From positions 558,001 to 622,000 of the forward strand of contig CAVSYB010000013.1 in the NCBI GenBank assembly GCA_963732155.1: a stretch of 64,000 bases of DNA, read 5' to 3'. Below, in pieces: positions 37,408 through 46,884 of this stretch. Source of the stretch: Roseiarcus sp963732155. GTDB taxonomy: Bacteria > Pseudomonadota > Alphaproteobacteria > Rhizobiales > Beijerinckiaceae. Below the pieces are notes generated by a model. It was not told the DNA's origin and searched no databases. It was given only the letters and a program-made list of their open reading frames with translations. Each line of letters opens with the position of its first letter. Within the stretch, counting starts at the first letter, position 1. The position numbers and the translations under genes were made by a program.

Positions 37408-40400
37408 GTTTTTCCGAACCATTCATACGCAGGCCTGTTGCGACCACGCTGCTGATGCTGAGCGTCGCGCTGCTGGGCGTGATCGCCTATTTCAAGCTGC
37501 CGATCGCGTCGCTGCCGAACATCGAGCGCCCGACGATCAACGTCTACGCCTCGCTGCCGGGCGGCAGCGCGGACACCATCAACTCTTCGTTGACGACCCC
37601 GCTGGAGCGACAGCTCGGGCTCATTTCCGGGCTCAAGGAGATGCACGCCAGCAGCATCTATGGCCGCTCGATCATCACGATGGAATTCGGCCTCGACAAA
37701 GACATCGACGAGGCCGCGACGGCCGTGCAGGCCGCCATCAACGCCGCGAGCACGTCGCTGCCGAAAGGCATGCCGGGTCCGCCGATCTACGTCAAAGCCA
37801 ATCCCAACGGCTTTCCCATCATCGCCATCGCGCTGACTTCGGACGTCATCGACACGCCGGACCTGTATCAATACGCCGACACCGTGCTGGCGGGGAAATT
37901 GTCGCAGCTCGACGGCGTCGCGCAGGTTCGCATCAGCGGCGCGGCGCGGCCGGGCGTTCGCATCCAGGTCAATCCGCGGGCGCTGGCGGACATGCATCTG
38001 TCGACCGCCAAGGTGAAAGGCGCCCTGCTGCTCGCCTCGGCCGATCTTCCCAAGGGAGAGATTTCCGACGGGAATCATACGGTGACCCTCGAGGCCAACG
38101 ATCAGCTTACGACGGCCGCCGACTACCGGGACGTGGTCGTCGACTGGAGGAACGGCGCCGCGGTCAAGCTGCCCGATGTGGCGGACATTTTCGACAGCGC
38201 CATCAACGACGACGTCGCCGGCTGGTTCGATAGCGACTCGGCCGTGGTGCTCTACGTCCTGAAGAACGCCGACGCCAACGTCGTCCAGACCGTGGACGCG
38301 ACGATCAGGATGCTGCCGCAGCTTCAACGCTGGATACCCGCGGCGGTCAAAATGCACGTGCTCTACGACCGCACGTTGCTGATTCGCGCCGCCGTCGCCG
38401 ACGTCCACTCGACGATCGCCGTTGCGATCCTGCTGGTCGTGCTGGTCATGTTGGTGTTCTTGCGCCGGTTCTGGTTGACGGTCATTCCGAGCATCACCAT
38501 TCCCATGTCGCTCGCCGCCACCCTGGGGGTGATCTATCTGCTCGGCTTCAGTCTCGACAATATCTCGCTGCTGGCGCTGACGATCGCGGTAGGCTTCGTG
38601 ATCGACAATTCCGTGATCATCATCGAGAACATCGCCCGGCTCGTCAGGACCGGCGAGAGCCCGCTGGACGCCTCGTTGAAGGGAACGCGCCAGATGGGGT
38701 TCACGGTGATCTCGATCGCCGTCGCCCTGGTCGCCGCGCTGATTCCGATCCTGTTCATGCCCGACATCGTCGGCCGATTGTTCCGCGAGTTCGGATTGAC
38801 CCTCGTCATCGCGATCGCCACTTCCGCCGTCGTCTCGCTGACGCTGACGCCGATGATGTGCGGCCAATTGCTGAAGAGCGACGGCAGAAGGCCCGACGGG
38901 CGGGTCAGCGCCTTCGTCGAACGGGCTCTCAACGGATGCGTCGCGGTCTACGGGAAAAGCCTCGACTGGACGCTGCGGCGCGGGTGGCTGACGTTGATCG
39001 CGGCGGTGGGGCTGACGTTCGCCACGGTCGGCCTGTACGAACGTCTGCCGAAAGGATTCCTGCCGACCCAGGATACGGGGATTCTGTCGGTTCGCACGCT
39101 CAGCCGCTCGAACGTCTCATTCGAGGCCAAGTCGAAGTCCCAGGAGTCGATCGCGGCGGCGATCACCTCCGATCCGTCGGTGGAGCATGTGGCCTCCTAT
39201 ATCGGCGTCGGCCCGATGAGCGTCGGGACGATGCTGGTGAGCCTCAAGCCCCTCGAGGTCCGCAAGGAATCGGTCGGACAGGTGATCGACCGCCTGCGCG
39301 GGACGCTGGCGCGTTCCGAGGACGCCCGCGTCATCATGGTGCCGCTGCAGGATCTCAACGTCGGCGCCAAGAAATCCGCGGCGCGTTACCAATACACCCT
39401 GTCGGGGTTCGATCGCGACGAGGTGGCGCACTGGGCGGTGCTGATGAAGGAGCGCATCGCCCAACTGCCGCAAGCCACCGACGTGCAGGTCAACTACGAG
39501 AAGCGCGGGCTCGAGGTCAATCTGGTCATGAACCGCGTGCGGGCGGCGCGCGCCGGCGCCACCGCCGTCGACCTCGACAATATTCTGAACGACTGGTTCG
39601 GCCAGATCAGGCTCGACCTCATTCGTTTCCCGGTCAATCACGCGCGGGTGGTGATGGAGGTCGGGCCGGAGTACCGGAACGATCCTTCCGACGTCGACCG
39701 TCTTTTCCTCACCTCCGGTCTGCCGGCGGACATCCTGAGCAGGCGGCGGCGCGACCACGCCTCGATGTGGGTGCCGCACGAGAACGGGATTCCGTCCTAC
39801 ACCGTCTCCTTCAACACGCCGCTGGGCGTCTCGATCGGCGACGCGGTGGGCGCGATCCGGAACGTCGAAGCCGCCGCCCATCTGCCCAACGACATCCGTT
39901 CGGGATTCCGGGGCGAAGCAAGGCTCGCCGACGAAACTTCGCAATCGCTGCCGTTCCTGTTCCTGGCGGCGGTGATCAGCATCTACATCATTCTCGGCAT
40001 CCTCTACGAGAGCTTCGCCCACCCCTTCACGATCCTGTCGACGCTGCCTTCGGCCGCCTTCGGCGCGCTGGTCGCGCTCGCGCTGACGCACACCGAATTC
40101 ACGCTGATCGCGGCGATCGGCTGCATACTGGTCGTCGGCATCGTCATGAAGAACGCGATCATGATGGTTGATTTCGCGCTGGATGGGGAACGACGGATGG
40201 GATTGTCAGCGGCGGAGGCGATTCGGCAGGCGGCGCGATTGCGCTTCCTCCCCATCATCATGACGACGCTGGCCGCCCTGCTGGGCTCGCTGCCGTTGGC
40301 TCTTGGCGCCGGGCCCGGCTCCGAGCTGCGGCAGCCACTGGGGATAGCGACCGTCGGCGGCTTGTTCCTGTCGCAATTTGTCACCCTCTACACCACGCCG

Positions 40401-40454
40401 GCGGTGTATCTGGCGATCGATCGGCTGCGTATCCGGCGACCGCGGCGGGCGTGA
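37404..40454 (+). CDS. RND multidrug efflux permease 2 (MdtC-like, proton-relay Asp replaced by Asn)
   Basis: Second RND permease, 1016 aa, starting at a TTG that overlaps the previous stop (TTGA). TM1 is FIRRPVATTLLMLSVALLGVIAY. In TM4 the family DD pair reads GFVIDNSVIIIEN, so the second proton-relay aspartate is Asn (codon AAT, 38607-38609). The TM10 Lys is kept (GIVMKNAIMMVDFA). Paired permeases in one operon are the MdtABC arrangement, where two subunits form a mixed trimer. The missing Asp suggests this subunit does not carry the full proton cycle. Confidence 0.96.
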   Translation: MSFSEPFIRRPVATTLLMLSVALLGVIAYFKLPIASLPNIERPTINVYASLPGGSADTINSSLTTPLERQLGLISGLKEMHASSIYGRSIITMEFGLDKDIDEAATAVQAAINAASTSLPKGMPGPPIYVKANPNGFPIIAIALTSDVIDTPDLYQYADTVLAGKLSQLDGVAQVRISGAARPGVRIQVNPRALADMHLSTAKVKGALLLASADLPKGEISDGNHTVTLEANDQLTTAADYRDVVVDWRNGAAVKLPDVADIFDSAINDDVAGWFDSDSAVVLYVLKNADANVVQTVDATIRMLPQLQRWIPAAVKMHVLYDRTLLIRAAVADVHSTIAVAILLVVLVMLVFLRRFWLTVIPSITIPMSLAATLGVIYLLGFSLDNISLLALTIAVGFVIDNSVIIIENIARLVRTGESPLDASLKGTRQMGFTVISIAVALVAALIPILFMPDIVGRLFREFGLTLVIAIATSAVVSLTLTPMMCGQLLKSDGRRPDGRVSAFVERALNGCVAVYGKSLDWTLRRGWLTLIAAVGLTFATVGLYERLPKGFLPTQDTGILSVRTLSRSNVSFEAKSKSQESIAAAITSDPSVEHVASYIGVGPMSVGTMLVSLKPLEVRKESVGQVIDRLRGTLARSEDARVIMVPLQDLNVGAKKSAARYQYTLSGFDRDEVAHWAVLMKERIAQLPQATDVQVNYEKRGLEVNLVMNRVRAARAGATAVDLDNILNDWFGQIRLDLIRFPVNHARVVMEVGPEYRNDPSDVDRLFLTSGLPADILSRRRRDHASMWVPHENGIPSYTVSFNTPLGVSIGDAVGAIRNVEAAAHLPNDIRSGFRGEARLADETSQSLPFLFLAAVISIYIILGILYESFAHPFTILSTLPSAAFGALVALALTHTEFTLIAAIGCILVVGIVMKNAIMMVDFALDGERRMGLSAAEAIRQAARLRFLPIIMTTLAALLGSLPLALGAGPGSELRQPLGIATVGGLFLSQFVTLYTTPAVYLAIDRLRIRRPRRA

Positions 40455-40493
40455 CGACGCCCCCGATCGCCGGCGTGCGGAGGTCGCGCGCCG

Positions 40494-40760
40494 TCAGTGA
40501 GGGGGGTGGGGAAGATTGGCGAAAACGCTGAAGACCGCCGCGGCGGCCGACAGGATCGTGGAGGCGACCGCGATAATCACCGACCAAAGCATGTAGCGGG
40601 CGTTCTTTTCGGTCGCCCGCGCCGCGACTTCCTGGGCCTCGGCGGCGCGTATCCGGGCGATCGTGCGACGCTGCATCTGACGCATGCGCCGCCTCTGCCC
40701 GGGATCGAACCGGCCTTGCGACAGTTCATCGCCATCGGGATCATTGGATGATTGCGGCAT
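40494..40760 (-). CDS. Small single-pass membrane protein, 88 aa
   Basis: Not recognised. A hydrophilic, Gln/Arg-rich N-terminus (GQRRRMRQMQRRTIARIRAAEAQEVAARATEKNARYM) precedes one membrane helix (WSVIIAVASTILSAAAAVFSVFANL). It resembles the product of 53164-53412 around the helix: ARYMLWSVIIAVASTIL versus SRYLPWLLIVGTASTVI. It converges on the RND operon with 39 bp between. Confidence 0.62.
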   Translation of the reverse strand: MPQSSNDPDGDELSQGRFDPGQRRRMRQMQRRTIARIRAAEAQEVAARATEKNARYMLWSVIIAVASTILSAAAAVFSVFANLPHPPH

Positions 40761-40987
40761 GTCGCGCGTTCCGGCTGTTCAATTCGTCCGCTCTGCGATA
40801 GCATAAAACCTACCGACATGACCGGATAAACACAAGGCGCGGCGCAGAGCGGCGCCCGCGGCGGCCGGCCGGCGGTCGCCTCGGGGTCGCAGGGCGAACG
40901 AGGACCGACCCATCCGATGCGAGCCTTGAATAAGCCTCGCAAACCGGATCAATAGCCCACAAACTCAGACTCGGATGGCAGGCGGTT

Positions 40988-41794
40988 GTGACGCAGGTTG
41001 GATCAGTCGGCGATCGGCCGCTCCCCAGATATGACGCGATCGCCGCTCCGGCGGACAGGGCCTTCGACTTCCGCCGCTCAACGCCGCTACGCCGGTCCTA
41101 TATCGTCGCCTCAACGCCGCGATCAGGCGGCGCCCTGCTCTGCACGCAGCTTTGGAAAACCGGCGTGCTCGGGGCTCCCTCCGAATACTGGAGCTATCCG
41201 GGCGGGCGCCTCGGCAGCAGGATGGCCAAGCGTCTCGGCGCGTCGTCTCACGCCGACTATCTCGCCAAGGTCGTTGCTTGCCGCACCTCGAGGAACGGCG
41301 TCTTCGGCGTGAAGGCTCCGTTCAAGGACTTCCAGGAGACGCTGCTGAAGGTTCCCGAGGCGTTGAGCATGCTGGCTCCGCTGACCTACATTTTCGTCGA
41401 TCGCCGCGACAAGCTCGCCCATGCGGTCGATATGGCGAGGGGCGTGCAGATCAGTCGACGGCTTTCGGCGCGCGCGGAACGTGTCTCCACCCTCCGCTAC
41501 GACAGGAATTTGATCTCGAAATGCCTGGGATCGCTCGAGCGGGCGCGCCTCGACTGGATGCGATGGTTCGAGAGCAGCGGCGTCGATCCGCTCGTCGTGA
41601 CTTATGAAGATCTCGCCGCCGACAAGGCCGGCGTCGTGCGCCGGGTCGTCGAATTCCTCGGCGTGCAGGACGACCCGCGCGAGGAAGTGCGCGATCTCCC
41701 CGAGTTCGAATTGCGCGCCGGTGGAATGAACGACGAATGGGCGGCGCGCTTCGAGCGCGAAATCCGCGAGGGGATACGGGTTCGACGGGCCTGA
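40988..41794 (+). CDS. Stf0-family sulfotransferase (stand-alone)
   Basis: Probable PAPS-dependent sulfotransferase of 268 aa. The phosphosulfate-binding loop is STPRSGGALL, followed by TGVLGAPSEYW, whose Glu matches the catalytic Glu of Stf0. CRTSRNGVFGVKAPF and FVDRRDKLAHAVDMARG fit the family. It is the most divergent of the five Stf0 domains here; its loop has GGA where the others have GST, GST, GSQ and GST. A GTG start is used. No methyltransferase domain follows. The acceptor substrate is unknown. Confidence 0.84.
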   Translation: MTQVGSVGDRPLPRYDAIAAPADRAFDFRRSTPLRRSYIVASTPRSGGALLCTQLWKTGVLGAPSEYWSYPGGRLGSRMAKRLGASSHADYLAKVVACRTSRNGVFGVKAPFKDFQETLLKVPEALSMLAPLTYIFVDRRDKLAHAVDMARGVQISRRLSARAERVSTLRYDRNLISKCLGSLERARLDWMRWFESSGVDPLVVTYEDLAADKAGVVRRVVEFLGVQDDPREEVRDLPEFELRAGGMNDEWAARFEREIREGIRVRRA

Positions 41795-41800
41795 GCCTCA

Positions 41801-41820
41801 CCGACCGGTTCGCCGGTCGC
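41801..41820. terminator. UUCG-capped hairpin between convergent genes
   Basis: CGACCGG-TTCG-CCGGTCG gives a 7-bp stem with the very stable UUCG tetraloop, in the 54 bp between a plus-strand sulfotransferase and a minus-strand DUF1254 gene. It probably serves as a two-way terminator. There is no long U-tract. Confidence 0.5.
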
Positions 41821-41848
41821 TTCCGCCCGAGCGCGGCGTTGCGCCAAC

Positions 41849-43279
41849 TCAGTCCGATGGCGATCGGCGCAGCACCTCGGGGATCGCATAGCGTCGTTCG
41901 AGCAGCGCCGACCGCGGCTGATAGGCCCGCAACGTCAACAGGAACGGGGCGTTCGGGGCTGGCAGCCAGTTCGCCTCGTCGCCGGCCGGCGCGTCGTGCT
42001 GAATGAATATGTCCAGCGAGCCGTCGCCGCCATAGCGAAGATCGGTCTTGCGGCTCCCGATGCTGTAGCGATCGAGGGCGTTCGGCGCGAGCCATCGGCG
42101 CTTGTTGTCGTCGGTCTGGTAAAGGGTCAGCGACCAGAAAGCGTCGACCGGCGGCAGGCCGCCCGGGGGGAACCGCAGGACATAGCGATCGCCGCCGATG
42201 AGAGGATCGCCGGCCGCATCGGTGGATGTCGAGAAATACATCGCTTCTTTGCGCGGCAGCAGGCCAAGGCCGGCGAGCGCGCATTTGGCGCGCATCAGGT
42301 AGTTGGCGCCGAAGTCGCCGACTTCGCCGGGGGGATCGCCCCAGCCTTGGCGCCGATCGCCGTAATAGCGCGATTCGTCGAGCGGCCCGCGCAATTGCAA
42401 CAACAACGCGTTCGACGGCCAGCGGCCGAACTCGGCGCGCTGAGGGTCGAGCGCGAGAAAGCCTTCGGCGGCTCGAACCTTCTCGCGCCCCGCGGCGAGC
42501 CCCTGCCGCAAGGCGTCCAGCTGCGGCGCGGTGAAATCCTGGCGGCGGAATCGCAGCGATGGGCCGACGCCGATTTTCCGCAGCCGGTCGAGAATGGGCT
42601 GGTCCTGCGCCGGCGGCGGATTCTCGGTCAACATCGCGTTGAGCGCCTCGAGGAAGGTCAACGGCTTGGCGTTGTCCATCGGCAGCACGGGCAGGGACAG
42701 CGGATCGGGCTTGTCGATCGCGGCGTCCGAGGGCGCGCCCCATCGGGAAATCGACAGTTGATCCTGAATCGCATGCACCGCCGCGACGTCGGCCGGTCCG
42801 TCGACGAGAATTCGAACGAGCGCCCAGACGGTGTCGGTGGGCGCCCGGACGGTCGACATGCCGGGCGGCGCGGCGCCGTCCCATCGCGGGCCGGCGAGCA
42901 GGAACCGGAGCGGCGAGGCGCCCGTGGCGCGCCGCCCCAGCACCTCGAAATTGTTGGTGAAGGCGTCCATCAGGGCGAGGCTGTAGTAGCGATCGGCGGT
43001 ATCGGGCAGGCCGAAAATGAGCGGGCCGCGGGCAAGATCGATCCAGGCCCGCGACAGCAGCGTGTCGCAGTTGACGGCGGTGACGTCGGAGGTCGTCGGC
43101 GTGCTGAGCGTTCTGGTGTGCAGGAACGTGTTGAGGCGCAACGGCCCGCCCTTGCGGGGCAGGCTCAGCGCCCGATAGCGCAGGCGGGCGACCTCGTAGA
43201 TGGGCAACCCATAGATATAGGCCAGCCGTGCGATGTCCATCAGCTCTGCGAGCGCGCCGTCGCCAACCAGTGTGTTCAT
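41849..43279 (-). CDS. DUF1254/DUF1214 domain protein
   Basis: A 476-aa protein with an N-terminal DUF1254 part (IARLAYIYGLPIYEVARLRYRAL, LRLNTFLHTRTLSTPTTSDVTAVNCDTLLSRAWIDLARGPLIFGLPDTADRYYSLALMDAFTNNF) and a C-terminal DUF1214 part (LRFPPGGLPPVDAFWSLTLYQTDD, NALDRYSIGSRKTDLRYGGDGSLDIFIQ, NWLPAPNAPFLLTLRAYQP). No signal peptide is obvious. The family is widespread and uncharacterised. It follows two secreted paralogues on the same strand with a 26-bp gap, so the three form an operon. Confidence 0.92.
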   Translation of the reverse strand: MNTLVGDGALAELMDIARLAYIYGLPIYEVARLRYRALSLPRKGGPLRLNTFLHTRTLSTPTTSDVTAVNCDTLLSRAWIDLARGPLIFGLPDTADRYYSLALMDAFTNNFEVLGRRATGASPLRFLLAGPRWDGAAPPGMSTVRAPTDTVWALVRILVDGPADVAAVHAIQDQLSISRWGAPSDAAIDKPDPLSLPVLPMDNAKPLTFLEALNAMLTENPPPAQDQPILDRLRKIGVGPSLRFRRQDFTAPQLDALRQGLAAGREKVRAAEGFLALDPQRAEFGRWPSNALLLQLRGPLDESRYYGDRRQGWGDPPGEVGDFGANYLMRAKCALAGLGLLPRKEAMYFSTSTDAAGDPLIGGDRYVLRFPPGGLPPVDAFWSLTLYQTDDNKRRWLAPNALDRYSIGSRKTDLRYGGDGSLDIFIQHDAPAGDEANWLPAPNAPFLLTLRAYQPRSALLERRYAIPEVLRRSPSD

Positions 43280-43305
43280 CGCCTCGCCCGGATTTTCGAT
43301 CTTCG

Positions 43306-44769
43306 TTACGGTCCAACCGCCGCCGCGACCGTGGCGCGCACGATCCAGGCGCTGTTGTGCGTGGGGCTCTTGTTGGCGTCGTAGCCGGCGAAATAGATCG
43401 CGTCGCCGTCATGGGGGAACGGCGAGGCGACGATGGCGCGCGACGCGATCATCGGCAGGCTGGAGAGCGCAGGAACGCGACGAAGCGTGTAGCGGCCCTC
43501 CGCGTCGCGGATCAGATACCAGGCGCCGCTCTCGAGGCGCCCGACTTCGTTGTCCACGACCGTGTGCGCCGCCGCCACCGGCGCGTCCGGCGGGATGAAG
43601 GCCTCGAAGCCGATGGCGAGCGCCTCCCGCCCACGAGAATCGCGGACGTGGGCCATATCGTTATAGGCGCTGATCGTGTAGCCCACGCGCATCCCCCACG
43701 CCGCCCCGAGGAAGCTCTTCAGATCGACCTCGGTGGATTCGCCGCCGTCTTTAGGATCGACGCGGATGATGCGCCCCTCGGTGCCTTCAACGGCGGCGAG
43801 CAGCGCCTCGCCGTGCCCCGAAGGTTCGGACACCGCCGTCAGCCCGCGCAGGCCGGTCTCGGCGAAGCCGGGTTTGGGGTTGGTGTAGACGAGCTTCCAT
43901 TGCGGCTCCGCGCCGTCGATCCGCTCATAAATCTGCTCTCCGACGGCGGCATAGAGGCGCCCGTCGCACTCGGCGAAGCTGCTCACTCGCGGCCAATGGC
44001 CGTTCAAGGCCTTGGCGTTCGCCTCGGCGCCGGAGATCGACGAAAGATCGAATTCGGGCGAGGCGGACCAGCGGATGCGGCCGGTAACGGCCGGATCGTA
44101 GGAACCGCTGAAAATGCCGCGCGGGTCCTGTCCGGCGAAGACATGATCGATTCCGGTGACGCGATCGCGGTGCTGGCCGAAGGCGCGCACCTGCGGCAAA
44201 TGACCGGGGATGCGGCGATCGCTGGTCAGCGTGACGGCGGCCCAGGCGCCGGTCGCATCGTCACGCGCAAACACCCTGATCGCGCCGCTGAGGTCCCAGG
44301 TCGAGGCGATCAGGACCGGGACGGGCTCCGGCAGCGGCTTGCCGGTCCCGTCGGTCGCGAACACAACCTCGCGCATCGCGCCGATCGCAAGGTCGCGAAA
44401 GCGCCCGCCCGGCAACCGATCATCGAAAGTCTGATCGACGCGCCATTCTCCGCCGGGACGATCCAGCACGAGAATCTGCGCGCCTTGCGGACCTTCCGAT
44501 CCCGGTCGATCCTCCCAGTAACCGTTGCCCGCGTACAGCTTGCCGCCGTGCGCGACGAGGGAGCGGATCTCGGTGCCGCCCATGAAGCGGCCCGCCGCGT
44601 CGCGCCCGCCCGGCGCGAAGCTCAGCTCGAAGCCCTCAGGCTTCGCGCCGCCGCCCGCCGAATCCTGCGCGCCGCCCGGCGCCGCGGCGATGACGCCGGC
44701 GCCCAGCAGAGCCAGCAGCGCCAAGCCCAGGCGCCGCAATTTTCGCCATCGAGAGATGTGCATGGACAC
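43306..44769 (-). CDS. Secreted protein, paralogue A (487 aa, propeller-like repeats)
   Basis: It has a signal peptide (RRLGLALLALLGAGVIAAAPGGAQ), then a mature domain with regularly spaced beta-hairpin units: MGGTEIRSLVAHGGKLYAGNGYW, ILVLDRPGGEWRVD, SSFAECDGRLYAAVGEQIYERIDG, WKLVYTNPKPGFAETGLRGLTAV. These G-x-L-Y-A-x-x-G units look like beta-propeller blades. It is the same length as and highly similar to the next gene upstream. The GTG start has GGAGG upstream. Function is unknown; it may bind a ligand or matrix outside the inner membrane. Confidence 0.85.
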   Translation of the reverse strand: MSMHISRWRKLRRLGLALLALLGAGVIAAAPGGAQDSAGGGAKPEGFELSFAPGGRDAAGRFMGGTEIRSLVAHGGKLYAGNGYWEDRPGSEGPQGAQILVLDRPGGEWRVDQTFDDRLPGGRFRDLAIGAMREVVFATDGTGKPLPEPVPVLIASTWDLSGAIRVFARDDATGAWAAVTLTSDRRIPGHLPQVRAFGQHRDRVTGIDHVFAGQDPRGIFSGSYDPAVTGRIRWSASPEFDLSSISGAEANAKALNGHWPRVSSFAECDGRLYAAVGEQIYERIDGAEPQWKLVYTNPKPGFAETGLRGLTAVSEPSGHGEALLAAVEGTEGRIIRVDPKDGGESTEVDLKSFLGAAWGMRVGYTISAYNDMAHVRDSRGREALAIGFEAFIPPDAPVAAAHTVVDNEVGRLESGAWYLIRDAEGRYTLRRVPALSSLPMIASRAIVASPFPHDGDAIYFAGYDANKSPTHNSAWIVRATVAAAVGP

Positions 44770-44803
44770 GACGCGAACCTCCGGTCAACCGGCGCGCGGA
44801 ACG

Positions 44804-46267
44804 CTAGCGCGACGCGCCAAGCGCCGCCGCGAGGGAGGCGCGGACCACCCAGGCGGTGTTGTGCGACGGCATCTTGTTCGCGTCGTAGCCGCCGAAATAA
44901 ATCGCGTCGCCGTCATTGGGGAAGGGCGAGGCGACGATCGTGCGCGTCGACAGCATGGCCTGACCGCGACTCGAGGGAACCTGGCGCACGTCATAGCGCC
45001 CGTCGGCGTGGCGGATCAGATACCAGGCGCCGCTCTCATGCTGCCCGCGATTCCCCTGCACGACGCTGTGGCCCGCCGCGATCGGCGACTCCCCGCGAAT
45101 GTTGGCCTCGACGCCGATCAACAGCAGGTCCTGCCCTCGCGAATCGCGCACTTTCGCCATGTCGTTATAGGCGGCGATCGTATAGCCGACCTCCATCCCC
45201 CACGCCCGGCTCAAGAAGTCGCTGAGGTTGAGATCGGTCGCCTCGTTGCCGTTGCGCGGGTCGATTCGCACGATGCGGCCGTCGCTACCCTCGACCGCCG
45301 CCAGCAGGACCTCGCCGCCGCTGGCAGGGTCGGCGATGGCGGTGAGGCCGCGCAGGCCGGACTGGGAATATCCGGGCTCGGGGTTGGTGTAAACGAGGCG
45401 CCAGCTCGCGTTGGCGCCGTCGATTCGCTCGTAGACCTGCTGCCCGACGGCGGCGTAAAGGCGCCCGTTGCAATCGGCGAAGCTGGTGATGCGCGGATGC
45501 GCCTTGAGACCGGGAAATTGGCTCTCGGGCATCGACTCGAGATTGAACTCCGGCGTACGGCCCCAGCGGATGCGGCCGGCGACGCCGGGGTCATAGGCGC
45601 CGCTGAAGACGCCGCGCGGCTCATGTCCGGCGAACACCATGTCGACGCCGGTGACTCGGTCGTGATGGACGCCGAAGGCGCGCACCCACGGCAGATGGCC
45701 CTCGCCCGGGCCTTCGCGATCGTAGGCGAGCCTTGCGGAGGACCAGGCGCCGGTCGAATCGTCGCGCGTATAAATCCTCTGCTCTCCGCTAAGATCCCAG
45801 GTGGAGGCCATCAGCATGGAAACCGGCGCGGCCAGCGGCGCGCCGCTCGCGTCCGTCGCAAAATTCGCTTCGGCGAGGGCCGCCACCGCAAGGTTGCGCG
45901 CCCGCCCGTCATAGGTCTCCCCGCCAAAGGCGTAATCGACGCGCCAGCGTCCGCCTGGCCGATCGAGAACCAGGATCTCCGCGCTTTGCGGGCCTTCGGA
46001 TCCGGATTGATCCATCCAATAGCCGTTGCCCGCGAAAAGCTTGCCAGCATGCGCGGTCAGAACGCGAAGTTCGGTCCCCCCCATGAAGCGGCCGGAAGCG
46101 TCGCGCGAGCCCGCGGTGAACGCTCTTTCAAACCCGCCTTGCGTCGCCGCCGCGGCGTCGGCGAGCGGCCCGCCGCCGGCCCAGACGGCGACAGCGGCCG
46201 CCAACAGGGCGAACAGCAACGAGCTCGAACCAAGCCTTTTCCAGGATCGGGCGCTTAGCGGCGGCAT
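44804..46267 (-). CDS. Secreted protein, paralogue B (487 aa, propeller-like repeats)
   Basis: Tandem paralogue of the product of 43306-44769. The signal peptide is SSLLFALLAAAVAVWAGG. The units match closely: MGGTELRVLTAHAGKLFAGNGYW, ILVLDRPGGRWRVDYAF, TSFADCNGRLYAAVGQQVYERIDG and VYTNPEPGYSQSGLRGLTAIAD, ending with HNTAWVVRASLAAAL. It is first of a three-gene minus-strand set with paralogue A and the DUF1254 gene (34- and 26-bp gaps). Confidence 0.85.
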   Translation of the reverse strand: MPPLSARSWKRLGSSSLLFALLAAAVAVWAGGGPLADAAAATQGGFERAFTAGSRDASGRFMGGTELRVLTAHAGKLFAGNGYWMDQSGSEGPQSAEILVLDRPGGRWRVDYAFGGETYDGRARNLAVAALAEANFATDASGAPLAAPVSMLMASTWDLSGEQRIYTRDDSTGAWSSARLAYDREGPGEGHLPWVRAFGVHHDRVTGVDMVFAGHEPRGVFSGAYDPGVAGRIRWGRTPEFNLESMPESQFPGLKAHPRITSFADCNGRLYAAVGQQVYERIDGANASWRLVYTNPEPGYSQSGLRGLTAIADPASGGEVLLAAVEGSDGRIVRIDPRNGNEATDLNLSDFLSRAWGMEVGYTIAAYNDMAKVRDSRGQDLLLIGVEANIRGESPIAAGHSVVQGNRGQHESGAWYLIRHADGRYDVRQVPSSRGQAMLSTRTIVASPFPNDGDAIYFGGYDANKMPSHNTAWVVRASLAAALGASR

Positions 46268-46559
46268 AGGGTCAAATCTCCATTAGGAAGGGCGCAGACT
46301 GGTAGCACATCGGCGATGGCGCGGCGCGCGAAAAGAAGCGATCCACGCGTGGAAGCGCGCGGGACGGATCGCCCGGGTCGCCGTTGCGCGGCCGCCCTGA
46401 CATAGGCGCCGGCGATCGCAGACTTCAACGCGCATCGAAGCCGAATTGACGCGTCGCACCGTTCGGGTATTCATTCCGCGCTCGATGTCGCGCGAGGGCT
46501 CGCGACGGGATGCGGGCGAGTCGCGACGATCGGCGCCCGGCGTTCTTCGAGGAGGCGAC

Positions 46560-46823
46560 GTGACGGCCGACGATGAGGAAGACGCGACGATCTACACGGT
46601 CGTCGTCAACGACGAGGAGCAATATTCGGTCTGGCCGAGTCACAAGGCGATCCCGCCGGGCTGGCGATCGGCCGGAATGGAAGCGCGAAAAGCCGAGTGC
46701 CTCCGGCACATCGACGAAGTCTGGACCGACATGCGGCCGCGCAGTTTGCGGCGAAAAATGGAAACGGGGTCGCGCGACAGCGACGCCTCGACGGAAAGCG
46801 ACGGAGACCCCTCTCCTTCGTGA
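46560..46823 (+). CDS. MbtH-like NRPS adenylation chaperone
   Basis: An 87-aa protein with the whole MbtH signature: VVVNDEEQYSVWPSHKAIPPGWRSAG, then ECLRHIDEVWTDMRPRSLRR. MbtH proteins bind A domains and are often needed for their activity or solubility. The GTG at 46560 has GGAGG 5 nt upstream, giving the usual size with a short acidic N-terminus (TADDEEDATIYTV). It lies 14.6 kb from the NRPS at the right edge and on the other strand, but it is the strongest sign that the sulfotransferase region and the assembly line are related. Confidence 0.93.
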   Translation: MTADDEEDATIYTVVVNDEEQYSVWPSHKAIPPGWRSAGMEARKAECLRHIDEVWTDMRPRSLRRKMETGSRDSDASTESDGDPSPS

Positions 46824-46884
46824 TTCTCTCTTTGCGGATGGTGAGCCGGCGCATCGATCGGCGCGACAATCTTCAACCGGAAAA

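Noticed and set aside
34108..37422. 1104-codon minus-strand open frame over the first RND permease
   Set aside because: Antisense shadow. The composition is dominated by Arg, Asp and His, and the sense frame is an unmistakable RND permease.
46446..46559. Longer start for the MbtH-like protein
   Set aside because: It adds 38 Arg/Ser-rich residues with no family match; the GTG at 46560 has a strong GGAGG site.
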